Shown: piece after piece, positions 1 through 7,741 of the stretch
Layout of the letters: each line of letters starts with the position of its first letter
Numbering within the stretch: the first letter of the stretch is position 1
NCBI RefSeq assembly: GCF_009811755.1
Contig: NZ_BLIV01000003.1
Location: 248,001 to 312,000, forward strand
Length of the DNA: 64,000 nucleotides
Direction: 5' to 3'
DNA from: Roseobacter cerasinus
Lineage (GTDB): Bacteria; Pseudomonadota; Alphaproteobacteria; Rhodobacterales; Rhodobacteraceae
Notes under the pieces: generated by a model
Seen by the model: the letters and a program-made list of their open reading frames with translations, nothing else
Databases searched by the model: none
Told to the model about the DNA's origin: nothing
Translations under genes and position numbers: made by a program

Positions 1-697
1 AACTTGGATCTGTTTCTTCCACACCTCGGATCCAGCTTAGGCCGTCATAGACGATGACATCACCTATGCCTTGGACAAGGCGACCAGAATGCTCTTGAGA
101 TTTCCCCGAGATTACGTCCTCTAACTCCGCACTAAGAGCGTCCTCAGTCCGATCCAGCCACCGCAGTCGCTCCATCCTTAGTTCACTAGCAGCAGGTGTA
201 TTCATCGGGAGAACATTAGCGACAATAGTATATTCATCGGGTCCAGGCGCCTCGCGGCCTGCTTCACAATGCCTTTGATACCTATTTCCAGGCGCTTCAG
301 GATAGCGTAGCGACGGCATCCAGAACTGAAGGCCATAAATCCCCGAGACTTCAACGCCATCGGCACTAAGAGCTTCTTCATAAAAAGTAAGGTCTGATTT
401 TCCGGCCTGATGGCCTAAAGGCAACGCGTAACGCACCCCATTGACAACCAAAACGATTGTATCATCGAGCCGAAATGGGGATGAAGAATACCGATGGTTT
501 CCTGTTCGGTTAACCAAGAATCTTTGGATATTTTTCTCTTCGGTTATCCAAGAGGGGCATTGATCGCCAGAAAAACGAAGGTAGTTCGGCAAATCTTCAC
601 TGGCGGAGGATTGTGATGCAGTAAGAAACACCGCCGTTAGGAACTGAGCGAACCGTCTCTTAAGTAAGATTGGGGAGCTATACGAAAACTGATGCAT
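1..697 (-). CDS. Hypothetical exported protein, 3' end beyond the window
   Basis: Reading the minus strand from the ATG at 697-695 gives an open frame of about 232 codons that runs off the left edge without a stop. The first 30 or so residues look like a signal peptide: a KRR cluster, then a hydrophobic run (FAQFLTAVFLTA) and a small-residue AxA-like site (SSASE). The rest is a soluble, Trp/Tyr-containing protein with no motif I recognise. Codon choice is less GC-rich than in the genes after position 6,800. The gene lies at the edge of the accessory patch. Function unknown; the frame itself is well supported because it stays open over its whole visible length. Confidence 0.6.
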   Translation of the reverse strand, partial: MHQFSYSSPILLKRRFAQFLTAVFLTASQSSASEDLPNYLRFSGDQCPSWITEEKNIQRFLVNRTGNHRYSSSPFRLDDTIVLVVNGVRYALPLGHQAGKSDLTFYEEALSADGVEVSGIYGLQFWMPSLRYPEAPGNRYQRHCEAGREAPGPDEYTIVANVLPMNTPAASELRMERLRWLDRTEDALSAELEDVISGKSQEHSGRLVQGIGDVIVYDGLSWIRGVEETDPS

Positions 698-1097
698 CTA
701 CAGCTTCTCTCAATAGTTGAGCGCGAATGGCGTGAACAATTTTGACAGTTTCCCCAAACGGAGAAATTGCCGACTCAAAGATGATAGTTGGCAAAACCCT
801 ATTGCGCACAAAAATGCCCCCGCACCCCTGTTGACCAGCGTCTACCAGACGAATTGATGTAAGCTATTGAGGACCCTTGTTCGTTACGAGATCACCTCAA
901 CCACAAGTGGACATAAACATGCTACTGATGCGTGCAGCAAGTGAAATGGTTAACAAAAACAAAAAAATTTGAATCATGGTTAACGGCAGTCAAAATTGGT
1001 CTGCAGATCACAAAGTTGACCTTGCGTTAGCTAAGCAAATTTAGACCAATTCTATTTGAGACATTCATATTCTAGCAGATTGAACTCTACACCCTCA
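698..1097. other. AT-rich spacer, no gene seen
   Basis: No convincing coding frame. The stretch near 950-990 is AT-rich, with a short direct repeat (GGTTAAC at about 948 and 979) flanking an A-rich run. It could carry the promoter of the leftward gene that starts at 697, but no clear -35/-10 pair stands out. Confidence 0.4.
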
Positions 1098-1856
1098 TCA
1101 CCGATCAAAGCTCAATCCGGGTGAACGATTGCGCTGCCTCGATGCATGGTCGAGGCCAGGGATATTCGGCTTTGGTCGTTTGAGGTACGTGGCGATAGTC
1201 TTGGCGAGGTGTTGGCGTTCGACTTTGTGTCTATCGCGGATGGTGCGGGCTCGGGTTTGGAGGTCTTTGCGTTCTGTCATTTGCGCCAGGATCAGACGGT
1301 CACGCTGCTCCTGATCGCGGTGAAGGCAGTTAAGCGCTTCGCGTTCATTGAGCTTGATGGTAGCGCTGTGCGCGCCGGTCAGGCGGTCAAAGATACCGCG
1401 TAGACCTTTGTTGAGGCGCTCTTGCCGCGCTTTGGTTTCTGCAATCCAACGTTGGTATTGTTTGGTTTTAAGATCATCGCGCTCTTGCCGTTGCGCCATC
1501 ACCATCTGCGCGCGTTCATTGATGAACGGCAGCAGGTCTTTGCGGTGCTGGTCTTTGACTTGGTTGATGTAGCCCTTCACCTGATCCGTTTTGCGCGATT
1601 GTAGCCATGCGCCAACATCGGCGGCGGGTTCTAAGCCGGGTGTGTCGCCCAACCGGGCTTTGAGCTCTTTGGTTTTAATGCCGGTCCAACGTGCCAGGGC
1701 ATAGATATTGCCGTTGATGTCGAGGGCGACAACACCGCGCCGGTCGCCCTTGGCCAGATACAGGCCTTTGTCTGAAAGGGCATGCTTGAGGGATTTCAGA
1801 TCATCAGATTGCGCCCAAGCATCTTGAAAGACCTGTTTTATCTCTCTGGGATCGAC
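1098..1856 (-). pseudogene. Relaxase/mobilisation protein, C-terminal remnant
   Basis: A continuous minus-strand frame begins inside the neighbouring plus-strand gene and ends at 1098. The part after a TTG at 1652 is a basic, coiled-coil-like tail rich in Lys, Arg and Gln. The in-frame sequence upstream of that (about 1850 to 1655) reads DPREIKQVFQDAW..., LYLAKGDRRGVVALD and ALARWTGIKTKELKARLG. I recognise this as the C-terminal half of the plasmid/ICE-type MobA-like relaxases common in Rhodobacteraceae. The catalytic N-terminal domain with the Tyr and His triad is absent: similarity stops near 1856, where the oppositely oriented AbiV-like gene begins. It is best read as a fragment cut by recombination. 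The upstream limit is approximate. Confidence 0.65.
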
Positions 1857-2465
1857 GCCGACCCACCGTCGTCGCGCTTCTATCTTATCATGATCGCGCA
1901 GGAAGAATTCGCGAAGGCCTTCATCTTGTTTCTTGTAAGGGAGAACATTGCCCCCTTTAGCAGCGCGGTACTAAGAGCGATCCGCGATCACTCATGCAAA
2001 CAGCTGGTCGGGATGATCATGGACTACATGATCATGCATTGGGAGGAATACGAGGAGCTGGAGGCCGCGGTCAAAAGAGATGTTGAACTTGGAGACCGAC
2101 TTCCCAATGACGTCGGAAGTGCAATTGAACTGCTTCGCTACGAGAAGATCGGACGCTGGGAAGCCAACAATTGGTCTTGGGCCGAAGACCCCGAGTACGA
2201 CACAGAAGCCTTGCAAATTGCGCGCGGCAAAAAGGATCGCCGCAAACAAGATGCGCTGTATGTTCGGATCGGTCGAGATGGTCAAGTATGTAATACCCCC
2301 AATACGGTGAGCGAGGCCGAAACACAGGAGGAATTTGAGCGCGCAAGCCGGTTCGGTCGCTTCATCAGGGAAATTCTGTGCGGGCAGCATTCCACCTATC
2401 GATACGAAAAGGCAATTTCGGCTCTTCAGACGTTGTTTGAACATCAACTGTCCAATCGGCAATAG
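1782..2465 (+). CDS. AbiV-like abortive infection protein, probably 5'-truncated
   Basis: The 227-residue product has an internal signature typical of the AbiV family, YLIMIAQEEFAKAF, at about residues 34-47, followed by a mostly helical protein. AbiV proteins are phage-defence factors that arrest phage translation; this assignment is by motif only. The first 25 or so codons (1782-1855) lie antisense to the relaxase remnant and look nothing like the family. The native N-terminal helix seems to have been replaced when the two genes were joined, so the gene may be dead or chimeric. It is followed after 72 bp by a CoiA-like gene on the same strand. Alternative: an unrelated helical protein sharing the EE..K motif. 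Confidence 0.5.
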   Translation: MLEGFQIIRLRPSILKDLFYLSGIDADPPSSRFYLIMIAQEEFAKAFILFLVRENIAPFSSAVLRAIRDHSCKQLVGMIMDYMIMHWEEYEELEAAVKRDVELGDRLPNDVGSAIELLRYEKIGRWEANNWSWAEDPEYDTEALQIARGKKDRRKQDALYVRIGRDGQVCNTPNTVSEAETQEEFERASRFGRFIREILCGQHSTYRYEKAISALQTLFEHQLSNRQ

Positions 2466-2537
2466 GTTGTCTGTACCGTCGGTCATTATATTTGTTTTCG
2501 CAATTGTATTGCGTAACTGAGCTACTAACTATTCAAG

Positions 2538-3230
2538 ATGCGTTTTGCACTTTTGAACGGTCGACGAGTCGAGGCGACGCCGGGTGCCCTCGGTGTCTGT
2601 CCAGGCTGCAATGCAGACATGGTCGCCCGATGCGGCACTAAGAAGGTCTGGCACTGGGCACATAAAGGCCGCCGTCACTGTGACCATTGGTGGGAAAATG
2701 AAACCGAATGGCACCGCGACTGGAAGAACCGGTTTGTTGTTGAATGGCAAGAGGTGCCAGCTCGTGATGAAACCGATGAGCTTCATATAGCCGATATCAA
2801 AACACCCTATGGCCTTGTGATCGAGTTTCAGCACTCTGCTATTAAGCCGGACGAAGTAAAAAAGCGCACTAGATTCTATGGTCAGGTGATCTGGATCATC
2901 GATGGAACCCGCCGCCCAACTGATCTGATCCAATATGAACGGATGCTTTTAGAAAACCACCCCGAACGTTTCGATGGCGTGGACATCTACACCGTTTATT
3001 GCGAGGAAACCCGGCTTCTCAAGGAATGGGGATCATTAGGCAAGATTATCGGGTTTGACTTTGGCGGTGATAATCTGTGCTTACTTACAGCCGCACAGGG
3101 CAGAAGCCGATATCTATTCGATTTTCCGAAAGTGGAGTTCGCCAGATTGATCAGTGAAGGGAGATCGTTGCCGGTGGTCCAGTTTGCTGAACCCACCGGG
3201 CGCGGTTATCAAAAGCGCAGAAGGTTTTAA
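2538..3230 (+). CDS. Competence protein CoiA-like nuclease
   Basis: The 230-residue product has the layout of the CoiA-like family. An N-terminal zinc-ribbon-like CPGC is paired with later Cys/His positions, then HWAH, then ETEWHRDWK. A nuclease-like core follows at about residues 85-120 (ADI...LVIEFQHSAI...RTRFYGQVIWIID), where Asp and the ExQ resemble a PD-(D/E)xK site. CoiA acts in natural transformation in Gram-positive bacteria. The many proteobacterial relatives sit in mobile or defence regions and have unknown roles, so no competence function should be assumed. It starts at the ATG at 2538 and stands alone on the plus strand between the AbiV-like gene and the minus-strand small-gene operon. 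Confidence 0.7.
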   Translation: MRFALLNGRRVEATPGALGVCPGCNADMVARCGTKKVWHWAHKGRRHCDHWWENETEWHRDWKNRFVVEWQEVPARDETDELHIADIKTPYGLVIEFQHSAIKPDEVKKRTRFYGQVIWIIDGTRRPTDLIQYERMLLENHPERFDGVDIYTVYCEETRLLKEWGSLGKIIGFDFGGDNLCLLTAAQGRSRYLFDFPKVEFARLISEGRSLPVVQFAEPTGRGYQKRRRF

Positions 3231-3414
3231 CGAGTTCCACAGATGCGGACCGTCTCGCACTTTCGGCTCGATACAGCGGTTTTCTAAATCCTTTCAACAG
3301 GGTGCGTTACCCAATATTGGCCTACACTTCAAGCAATTCTGAACCAACCAGACATTCACCACGAGCTTTGAATAAGCTGCTGGAAAAGATGTCACCGGGA
3401 CTCTGAAGTCAACG

Positions 3415-3747
3415 CTACCCACCACGATCTTTCAGCCAGCCGAGAGCACGTTGAACCGCCTGCTTCTCAGTTTTTTCATGCACATAGGGCATATCCTCGA
3501 ACGGCACCCAAACCGAGAAGTCCCCAGCAGCAGTGGCAAACTCTCCGTGAGTGACCGGGTAGGATGGTTGCAAATGGAAGTTTGTGTGCTGACTCCAGCG
3601 AACGCTGTAGTTGCCTGTATGGAGACATTGAATTATTTCGAGCCGAAGGGTGGACGGCCCCCCGCCGCCGTCAAAATCAGTCTTTGCCACGATTTCGAGC
3701 GTTTTAGTGATCTCATAGAACTCTGAAAAATCATTGTAATCTGCCAT
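3415..3747 (-). CDS. Hypothetical protein (110 aa)
   Basis: Last gene of a compact minus-strand run (4595 to 3415). The product is soluble, rich in aromatic residues and has a Gly run (FDGGGG) near residue 28. No signal peptide, membrane segment or recognised domain. The 13-bp gap to the preceding gene and shared strand point to co-transcription. Function unknown. Confidence 0.5.
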   Translation of the reverse strand: MADYNDFSEFYEITKTLEIVAKTDFDGGGGPSTLRLEIIQCLHTGNYSVRWSQHTNFHLQPSYPVTHGEFATAAGDFSVWVPFEDMPYVHEKTEKQAVQRALGWLKDRGG

Positions 3748-3760
3748 GCCTCGTCTCCCT

Positions 3761-4063
3761 CTATCGCCGCATCAAATCGTAGTGAAGCTCGACAATCATC
3801 GTAGCGATATCCAAAGCTTCGTCCTCGCTGATTTTTGCTAGTGTATTGTTTACGTGTCCAATTTCCACGTCTTTTGTCTCGTGCGCTGTCAGTGCGTCAA
3901 TGATAGCATTGTGCCTTCCCTTGAGTTGCTCATCGGAAAAGTGATCTTCCCTCACCGGATGAAAACAACCGTAGGCGTTTTTGAGGCGCTTGTGGATGGT
4001 TCCAAGCCCCGTTAGTTCCGAGATTGCTGCCTGGTATTTTTCGCGCGGATAGTCGTTGCTCAT
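3761..4063 (-). CDS. Hypothetical protein (100 aa)
   Basis: A small charged soluble protein, predicted mostly helical, with no motif I recognise. Its start codon overlaps the stop of the upstream gene in a TGATG junction at 4060-4063, which strongly supports translation as part of the same operon. Function unknown; the overlap pattern suits phage or mobile-element gene strings. Confidence 0.55.
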   Translation of the reverse strand: MSNDYPREKYQAAISELTGLGTIHKRLKNAYGCFHPVREDHFSDEQLKGRHNAIIDALTAHETKDVEIGHVNNTLAKISEDEALDIATMIVELHYDLMRR

Positions 4064-4305
4064 CTTTTAGCTCCCAAAAACGTGTTCACGTCATGAGTGT
4101 CACCGTTCCGCAAGAACCACCAGAGTGAACCGCCATCACAGCCCCTATCTTGCAGCGCGGTGTCAGTCTTCACCAGTGCGTCCCAAGCCTTCACTGTCAT
4201 GCCAATTTCTTTCAGCACGAAAGAAAGCGGCTTTTCGTCGGTCAGCAACCATTTGCGGACTTTCTTTAACAAACGTGAATCGAGTTTTGTGCGGGGTCTG
4301 GCCAT
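4060..4305 (-). CDS. Hypothetical basic protein (81 aa)
   Basis: I chose the ATG at 4305 rather than a longer frame because it overlaps the upstream stop by one base (TGATG), matching the next junction in the operon. The N-terminus is strongly basic (MARPRTKLDSRLLKKVRKW), and a helical segment around residues 25-45 resembles small DNA-binding or terminase-small-subunit-like proteins. That resemblance is weak and I do not assign a role. Confidence 0.55.
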   Translation of the reverse strand: MARPRTKLDSRLLKKVRKWLLTDEKPLSFVLKEIGMTVKAWDALVKTDTALQDRGCDGGSLWWFLRNGDTHDVNTFLGAKR

Positions 4306-4595
4306 CAGATCAGCTCCATTGCTTCTGTTTCGGCCAAGGAAGCGCGCAATTCGGAAATTTCTGCGGTTAGCGCCCGGTTTTCGGCTTTGATCGCGGCAAG
4401 GTGCCGGGAAATGGCCGGGGGTATCTGTCCAGATCGCTTTAGACGGTGCCATTCGTCATGATCCCGGACCCAGCCATGGATGGAAACACGGGTCACCCCA
4501 TACTTTTCGGCCAAATGAGCAATTGGCGCGCCACGTTTGGCTGCTCGAACTATTTTATTGCGTTCGGTTTGTGTGTAGTGTCGATGACGTGGCAT
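4305..4595 (-). CDS. Helix-turn-helix protein, transposase OrfA-like
   Basis: The 96-residue product starts with a basic stretch and a helix-turn-helix at about residues 8-40 (TERNKIVRAA...LAEKYGVTRVSIHGWV). It ends in a heptad-patterned leucine/alanine coiled coil (about 66-95). This is the layout of IS3-family OrfA proteins, but no OrfB (DDE integrase) follows and no terminal inverted repeats were found. It looks like a stand-alone regulator or a phage-type HTH protein heading the small-gene operon. First gene of the run, so it may control the operon. Confidence 0.6.
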   Translation of the reverse strand: MPRHRHYTQTERNKIVRAAKRGAPIAHLAEKYGVTRVSIHGWVRDHDEWHRLKRSGQIPPAISRHLAAIKAENRALTAEISELRASLAETEAMELI

Positions 4596-5154
4596 GTAGG
4601 CCTCTATTTAACTTGCGCACATCGTACCAAACCGAGCTACAAAATAGCGAATCTGGGTCGAGATTTGGCGGATTTGAGGGGCCAGCACGGCTTAAAGTGT
4701 CGCTAAATCGGGACTTCTAAGCGTCTTTTAAGGCGTCTCGCGTTCAAAGATTGAAGGGCCCTAGGTAAAATAGAGCTTGACAGAATTTTGGGGGTGCGCC
4801 CCGACGATTCGCGAGATGTCAGAACCCAGCTTGAACCTAGAAGACTTCAAGTCATTGATATTAAACGACAATGGCAAAAAACCGCTTGACTATATATCAT
4901 TCGCTCGATTCGATTTGACCGAAAGTAATTCGAAATAGAGTCAAGTTATTTTATAAAATAAATATGATTCGGTGCAAAAAATGTATCGTTTGTCAATGTG
5001 AATCCGATTTACATAAAACAGCCCCGACCGATGCAAACCGACCCCACCAGTGAAGCAAGAGACGCACAGCCACGGGGGGAGTTTACTTTTCGAATTGCTC
5101 GGCGCAACGGTGCCCACGCATCGCGCATAAGCCCGCTTGGAACTGAGACCAAAG
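4596..5154. other. Spacer of about 560 bp, AT-rich, no gene supported
   Basis: Short open frames here have no codon bias or recognisable product. The right half (about 4,880-5,000) is clearly AT-rich compared with the flanks and contains a 16-bp palindrome, listed separately. A TTGACT box lies at about 4,888, but no gene is positioned to use it. This could be relic DNA between two accessory modules. Confidence 0.4.
4946..4961. repeat. 16-bp AT palindrome
   Basis: TTATTTTATAAAATAA is a perfect palindrome of A and T only. It lies in the spacer downstream of the lipoprotein gene. It is too AT-rich and uninterrupted to be a classic hairpin terminator; it could be a DNA-binding or strand-opening site, or chance in AT-rich DNA. 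Confidence 0.5.
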
Positions 5155-5529
5155 CTAAGGGCAGATGAGGCCTGCGGAAGCTGATATGTCCTCAACGGGG
5201 CTCGTGCCTTGCCAAGTACGCAAATGACCGCCTAGGAAGCTCACCAAGTAGGTGCTAGCGCTCGCATAGCCGCCGTAGGCGTTCTTAGCATTCAAAGTCA
5301 CACAAACGCCTGTCTGTCCTTGCAGAGCTGCCTGTATTGCGAATGGCTCTGAAACAGAAATCAATCTCATAGACTCCGGGTCGCGCAGTCTTTGCTGCAC
5401 TGTCGCGACAGCCGTTTCCTTATACCAAACGGAACTGCGCTCAACTGGGTTTTCGACTTCGTGTGTAATTTGGCATCCGGCAATTGCCAGAAACGACAAG
5501 ACGGGAAACAGGACTGATTTCAATTTCAT
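5155..5529 (-). CDS. Small lipoprotein of unknown function (124 aa)
   Basis: The N-terminus is a type II signal peptide: MKLKS, hydrophobic VLFPVLSFLAI, then the lipobox AIAGC with Cys at about residue 19, so the mature protein should be anchored by acylated Cys. The remainder (about 105 residues) carries two more Cys (CVTLNAKN and the C-terminal LICP), which could form a disulfide, and a Gly/Ala/Tyr-rich stretch (NAYGGYASAS). I recognise no domain. The gene is single, with spacers on both sides. Confidence 0.6.
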   Translation of the reverse strand: MKLKSVLFPVLSFLAIAGCQITHEVENPVERSSVWYKETAVATVQQRLRDPESMRLISVSEPFAIQAALQGQTGVCVTLNAKNAYGGYASASTYLVSFLGGHLRTWQGTSPVEDISASAGLICP

Positions 5530-5993
5530 CTAAAGTACCTAATCAAAGAGTTAATTGCCATGTCGGTAGCAGCCTGGGAAAAGTGTGTCGAGGACAAAGC
5601 GGGGGGATAGATCGAACAATCCCGACCATATCAATCAATTCAGAAATTCGGACATACAGCGCGCCCGACATGGACAACCCTTAGGGTGTTGTCCTGTCTG
5701 TCCGGGCCGCATCTGTAAAATGTCTTTGGACGGACAAGTCAGTGGGTAACAAATGTCTGGATTTGTCCGCTTGTCTGATGCGCCCGTAAATCATTGATTT
5801 CATGCAATTCGAGTGGGCAGCATGAGTGGGCATAGTTTGCCCGGCTTTGTCTTGTGGGAAACAACTGTAAAGAAACTGAGTGGGCAGACGAGTGGGCAGG
5901 TCAAAATCTGCTGCCCACTCGTCTGCCCACTCGTTTGGCAATGAAAAAGGGGACACATGGCCCCCTTTCCCCATTTCAAAGTTCGACCATGAT
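5530..5993. other. Repeat-rich spacer
   Basis: No convincing gene. The region 5,690-5,935 holds clustered short repeats: several TGTCCG/CGGACA elements (for example GGACGGACAAG near 5,728 and ATTTGTCCGCTTG near 5,760) and repeated GAGTGGGCA units (near 5,810 and 5,824, and in the large inverted repeat). Such density suggests a protein-binding, replication or recombination region rather than plain spacer. Confidence 0.5.
5878..5932. repeat. Perfect 22-bp inverted repeat, 11-nt spacer
   Basis: The left arm (5878-5899) and right arm (5911-5932) are exact reverse complements around the spacer GTCAAAATCTG. Each arm is itself two copies of the unit GAGTGGGCAG. It lies about 60 bp past the 3' end of the minus-strand gene at 5994-6548, so on that strand it could fold into a very stable hairpin. 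There is no U-tract immediately after it, which argues against a simple terminator. Confidence 0.85.
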
Positions 5994-6548
5994 TTAGACC
6001 ATGCTGTAGTCAAGGGGTTCTTCGATCATCAAATCGACGCCGCCCGCCTGCCGCCCCTTTGCGGCGATGAGAACGCCTGATGGGGTCGAAATTCCCAGCG
6101 GTTCGGCTTTGAGCCTATCAACCAACTCTTCAAGCATGGCCCGGGTCAGACCGTCCACAGAGCCACGCAGTTGCCTTTGGCTCACACGGCCATGGTTTGC
6201 AACGGATGCGGCCACCAAGTCGGCTGTGCTGGGCTCTTCCACTATTTCGGCCCATTCATCATTGCCTTGGCCGGGGATGCGGTAGGAATCGCCATCCTGC
6301 ACCATCAAGCCACCTTCGATCAGAGCCTTACATGCCCGGTCCACAGCCTTCTTTCTCGTTTCGACCGACTTATCGGACAAGACACCCGGCTCCTGTGCGG
6401 CTTTGGGTCTGCGGATAGTCGCTCGCCCGCTCGGCGGGGGCAACTCTTCGTCCTCCAAGCAAAAACTGCGGATTTCTCCCAGAGCAACGCTGCCCTTCAG
6501 GTTCAGTCCAGAGGACATGTCCATTTCTGTGATTCTCCGCAATTTCAA
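5994..6548 (-). CDS. Unrecognised accessory protein, possibly an N-truncated gene
   Basis: About 184 residues from a TTG at 6548; an ATG at 6524 is an alternative. The frame is open above the TTG to a TGA near 6590 and reads IEGDAIARNRLKLRRITEMD, which does not look like a natural N-terminus. The visible gene may therefore be the 3' part of a longer gene. The centre (ETRKKAVDRACKALIEGGLM) and C-terminal third (GRVSQRQLRGSVDGLTRAMLEELVDRL) resemble winged-helix folds, as seen at the ends of plasmid replication or primase proteins. That is inference. It is the last accessory-type gene before core-like DNA. Confidence 0.45.
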   Translation of the reverse strand: MKLRRITEMDMSSGLNLKGSVALGEIRSFCLEDEELPPPSGRATIRRPKAAQEPGVLSDKSVETRKKAVDRACKALIEGGLMVQDGDSYRIPGQGNDEWAEIVEEPSTADLVAASVANHGRVSQRQLRGSVDGLTRAMLEELVDRLKAEPLGISTPSGVLIAAKGRQAGGVDLMIEEPLDYSMV

Positions 6549-6789
6549 CCGATTTCGGGCGATTGCGTCGCCTTCAATGGATACGCCATGTCCTCACGTG
6601 CAGCAACACCGCTGCGTAGTTGTGTTGGTCGATGACACCGCACCCGCCACGTCGATCTTGGAGCATTGGGGCACCCCTCTTAGTTCCATTCCACCAGCGT
6701 GGGCGCGAAGATGTCGAGCCCTCTTGCATTTGACGGGCAGTGGCGCGAAGGATGGCGCCTCCGGACGCTTTTGATGGGCACGAGACGAC

Positions 6790-7665
6790 ATGCAACTGGT
6801 CTTTCATACAGGCGCGCATTTTACCGAGGAGGAGCGCCTGTTGAGATGCCTGCTCAAGAACAAGGCCATGCTCAGCGCCAAGAGCGTTGCGGTGCCGGGG
6901 CCGGGCAAGTACCGCAGGTTGCTGCAAGACACCATTCGCGCGCTGCAGGCGAATGCGCCTGCCGAGAATGCACGTGATGTCCTTCTGGATGTGATCCTTG
7001 ATGATGCCACCGCCGACCGGGTGGTGCTCTCTGATGGCGACTTTTTTGGCCCGCACAAAGACGCGCTCGGGCGCGGGGTTCTCTACCCTGCGGCGGATAC
7101 AAGCCTGCGACAGATGCAGCGCGTTTTCGACGCGGACGAGATCGAGCTCTTCATGGCCGTCAAGAATCCAGCCAGTTTTTTGCCAGCGCTCCGCCAGCAG
7201 GTTGGGCAAGGCGCGTTTGAGAGCATGATGCAGGGGGACGATCTGGAACAGCTCAAATGGTCGGAGGTGTTCATTCGCATTCTTCAGGCTGTTCCGGGTA
7301 TCGCGATCACGGTCTGGTGCAGCGAGGATGCGCCCCTGATCTGGTCTGAGGTCATGCGCGAGATTGGCCAAGTCACCGACGCGGAGGAGATACAGGGGGC
7401 CCATGAACTCTTGAGCGATATCATGGCTCCAGAGGGGATGGCCGCCCTTGAGGGGTTTCTGGAACGCAACCCAGATGCGGCGGAGGTGCACCGCCGCCGC
7501 GCCATGATCGCCTGCCTGGAGGAATTCGCGCTTCAGGACGCCATCGAGGAAGAGCTCGATATGCCCGGCTGGACAGCAGCCTATGTGGATGATCTGACTG
7601 CGGCCTATGACGCGGACGTCGACAAGATTGCGCGGCTGCCGGGGGTGCGTGTGATTCTGCCCTGA
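6790..7665 (+). CDS. Conserved hypothetical protein (291 aa)
   Basis: The 291-residue soluble product begins MQLVFHTGAHFTEEERLLRCLLKN and ends in a short beta-like LPGVRVILP. The start, with a beta strand followed by HTGAH, resembles the first strand of sulfotransferase-like P-loop proteins common in roseobacters, but no clear PAPS loop is present. No signal peptide. Codon use is typical of the following core-like genes, so this gene marks the right border of the accessory patch. It converges on the Gfo/Idh gene with a 76-bp gap. Confidence 0.55.
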   Translation: MQLVFHTGAHFTEEERLLRCLLKNKAMLSAKSVAVPGPGKYRRLLQDTIRALQANAPAENARDVLLDVILDDATADRVVLSDGDFFGPHKDALGRGVLYPAADTSLRQMQRVFDADEIELFMAVKNPASFLPALRQQVGQGAFESMMQGDDLEQLKWSEVFIRILQAVPGIAITVWCSEDAPLIWSEVMREIGQVTDAEEIQGAHELLSDIMAPEGMAALEGFLERNPDAAEVHRRRAMIACLEEFALQDAIEEELDMPGWTAAYVDDLTAAYDADVDKIARLPGVRVILP

Positions 7666-7741
7666 TCAGCTTAAGGTATGCTCAGATCGGCGTGTATTGT
7701 CCGATATGCCCCGGCCGTCCTGTGGCGGATATGACCCTCTC

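Noticed and set aside
4305-4595. Complete IS3-type insertion sequence
   Set aside because: Only an OrfA-like HTH is present; no DDE integrase gene and no terminal inverted repeats.
4941-5195. 84-codon minus-strand frame next to the lipoprotein
   Set aside because: AT-rich, overlaps the 3' end of the lipoprotein gene in another frame, and shows no protein-like features.
5681-6013. Minus-strand open frame of 110 codons across the inverted repeat
   Set aside because: The product is low-complexity from the repeat units, with no domain or codon support.
6549-6789. tRNA gene or attachment site at the border of the accessory patch
   Set aside because: No cloverleaf, no T-loop consensus and no direct repeat matching the other side could be found by eye.
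6574-7491. Long minus-strand open frame opposite the gene at 6790-7665
   Set aside because: It mirrors the codon pattern of the plus-strand gene in high-GC DNA and has no recognisable domain.
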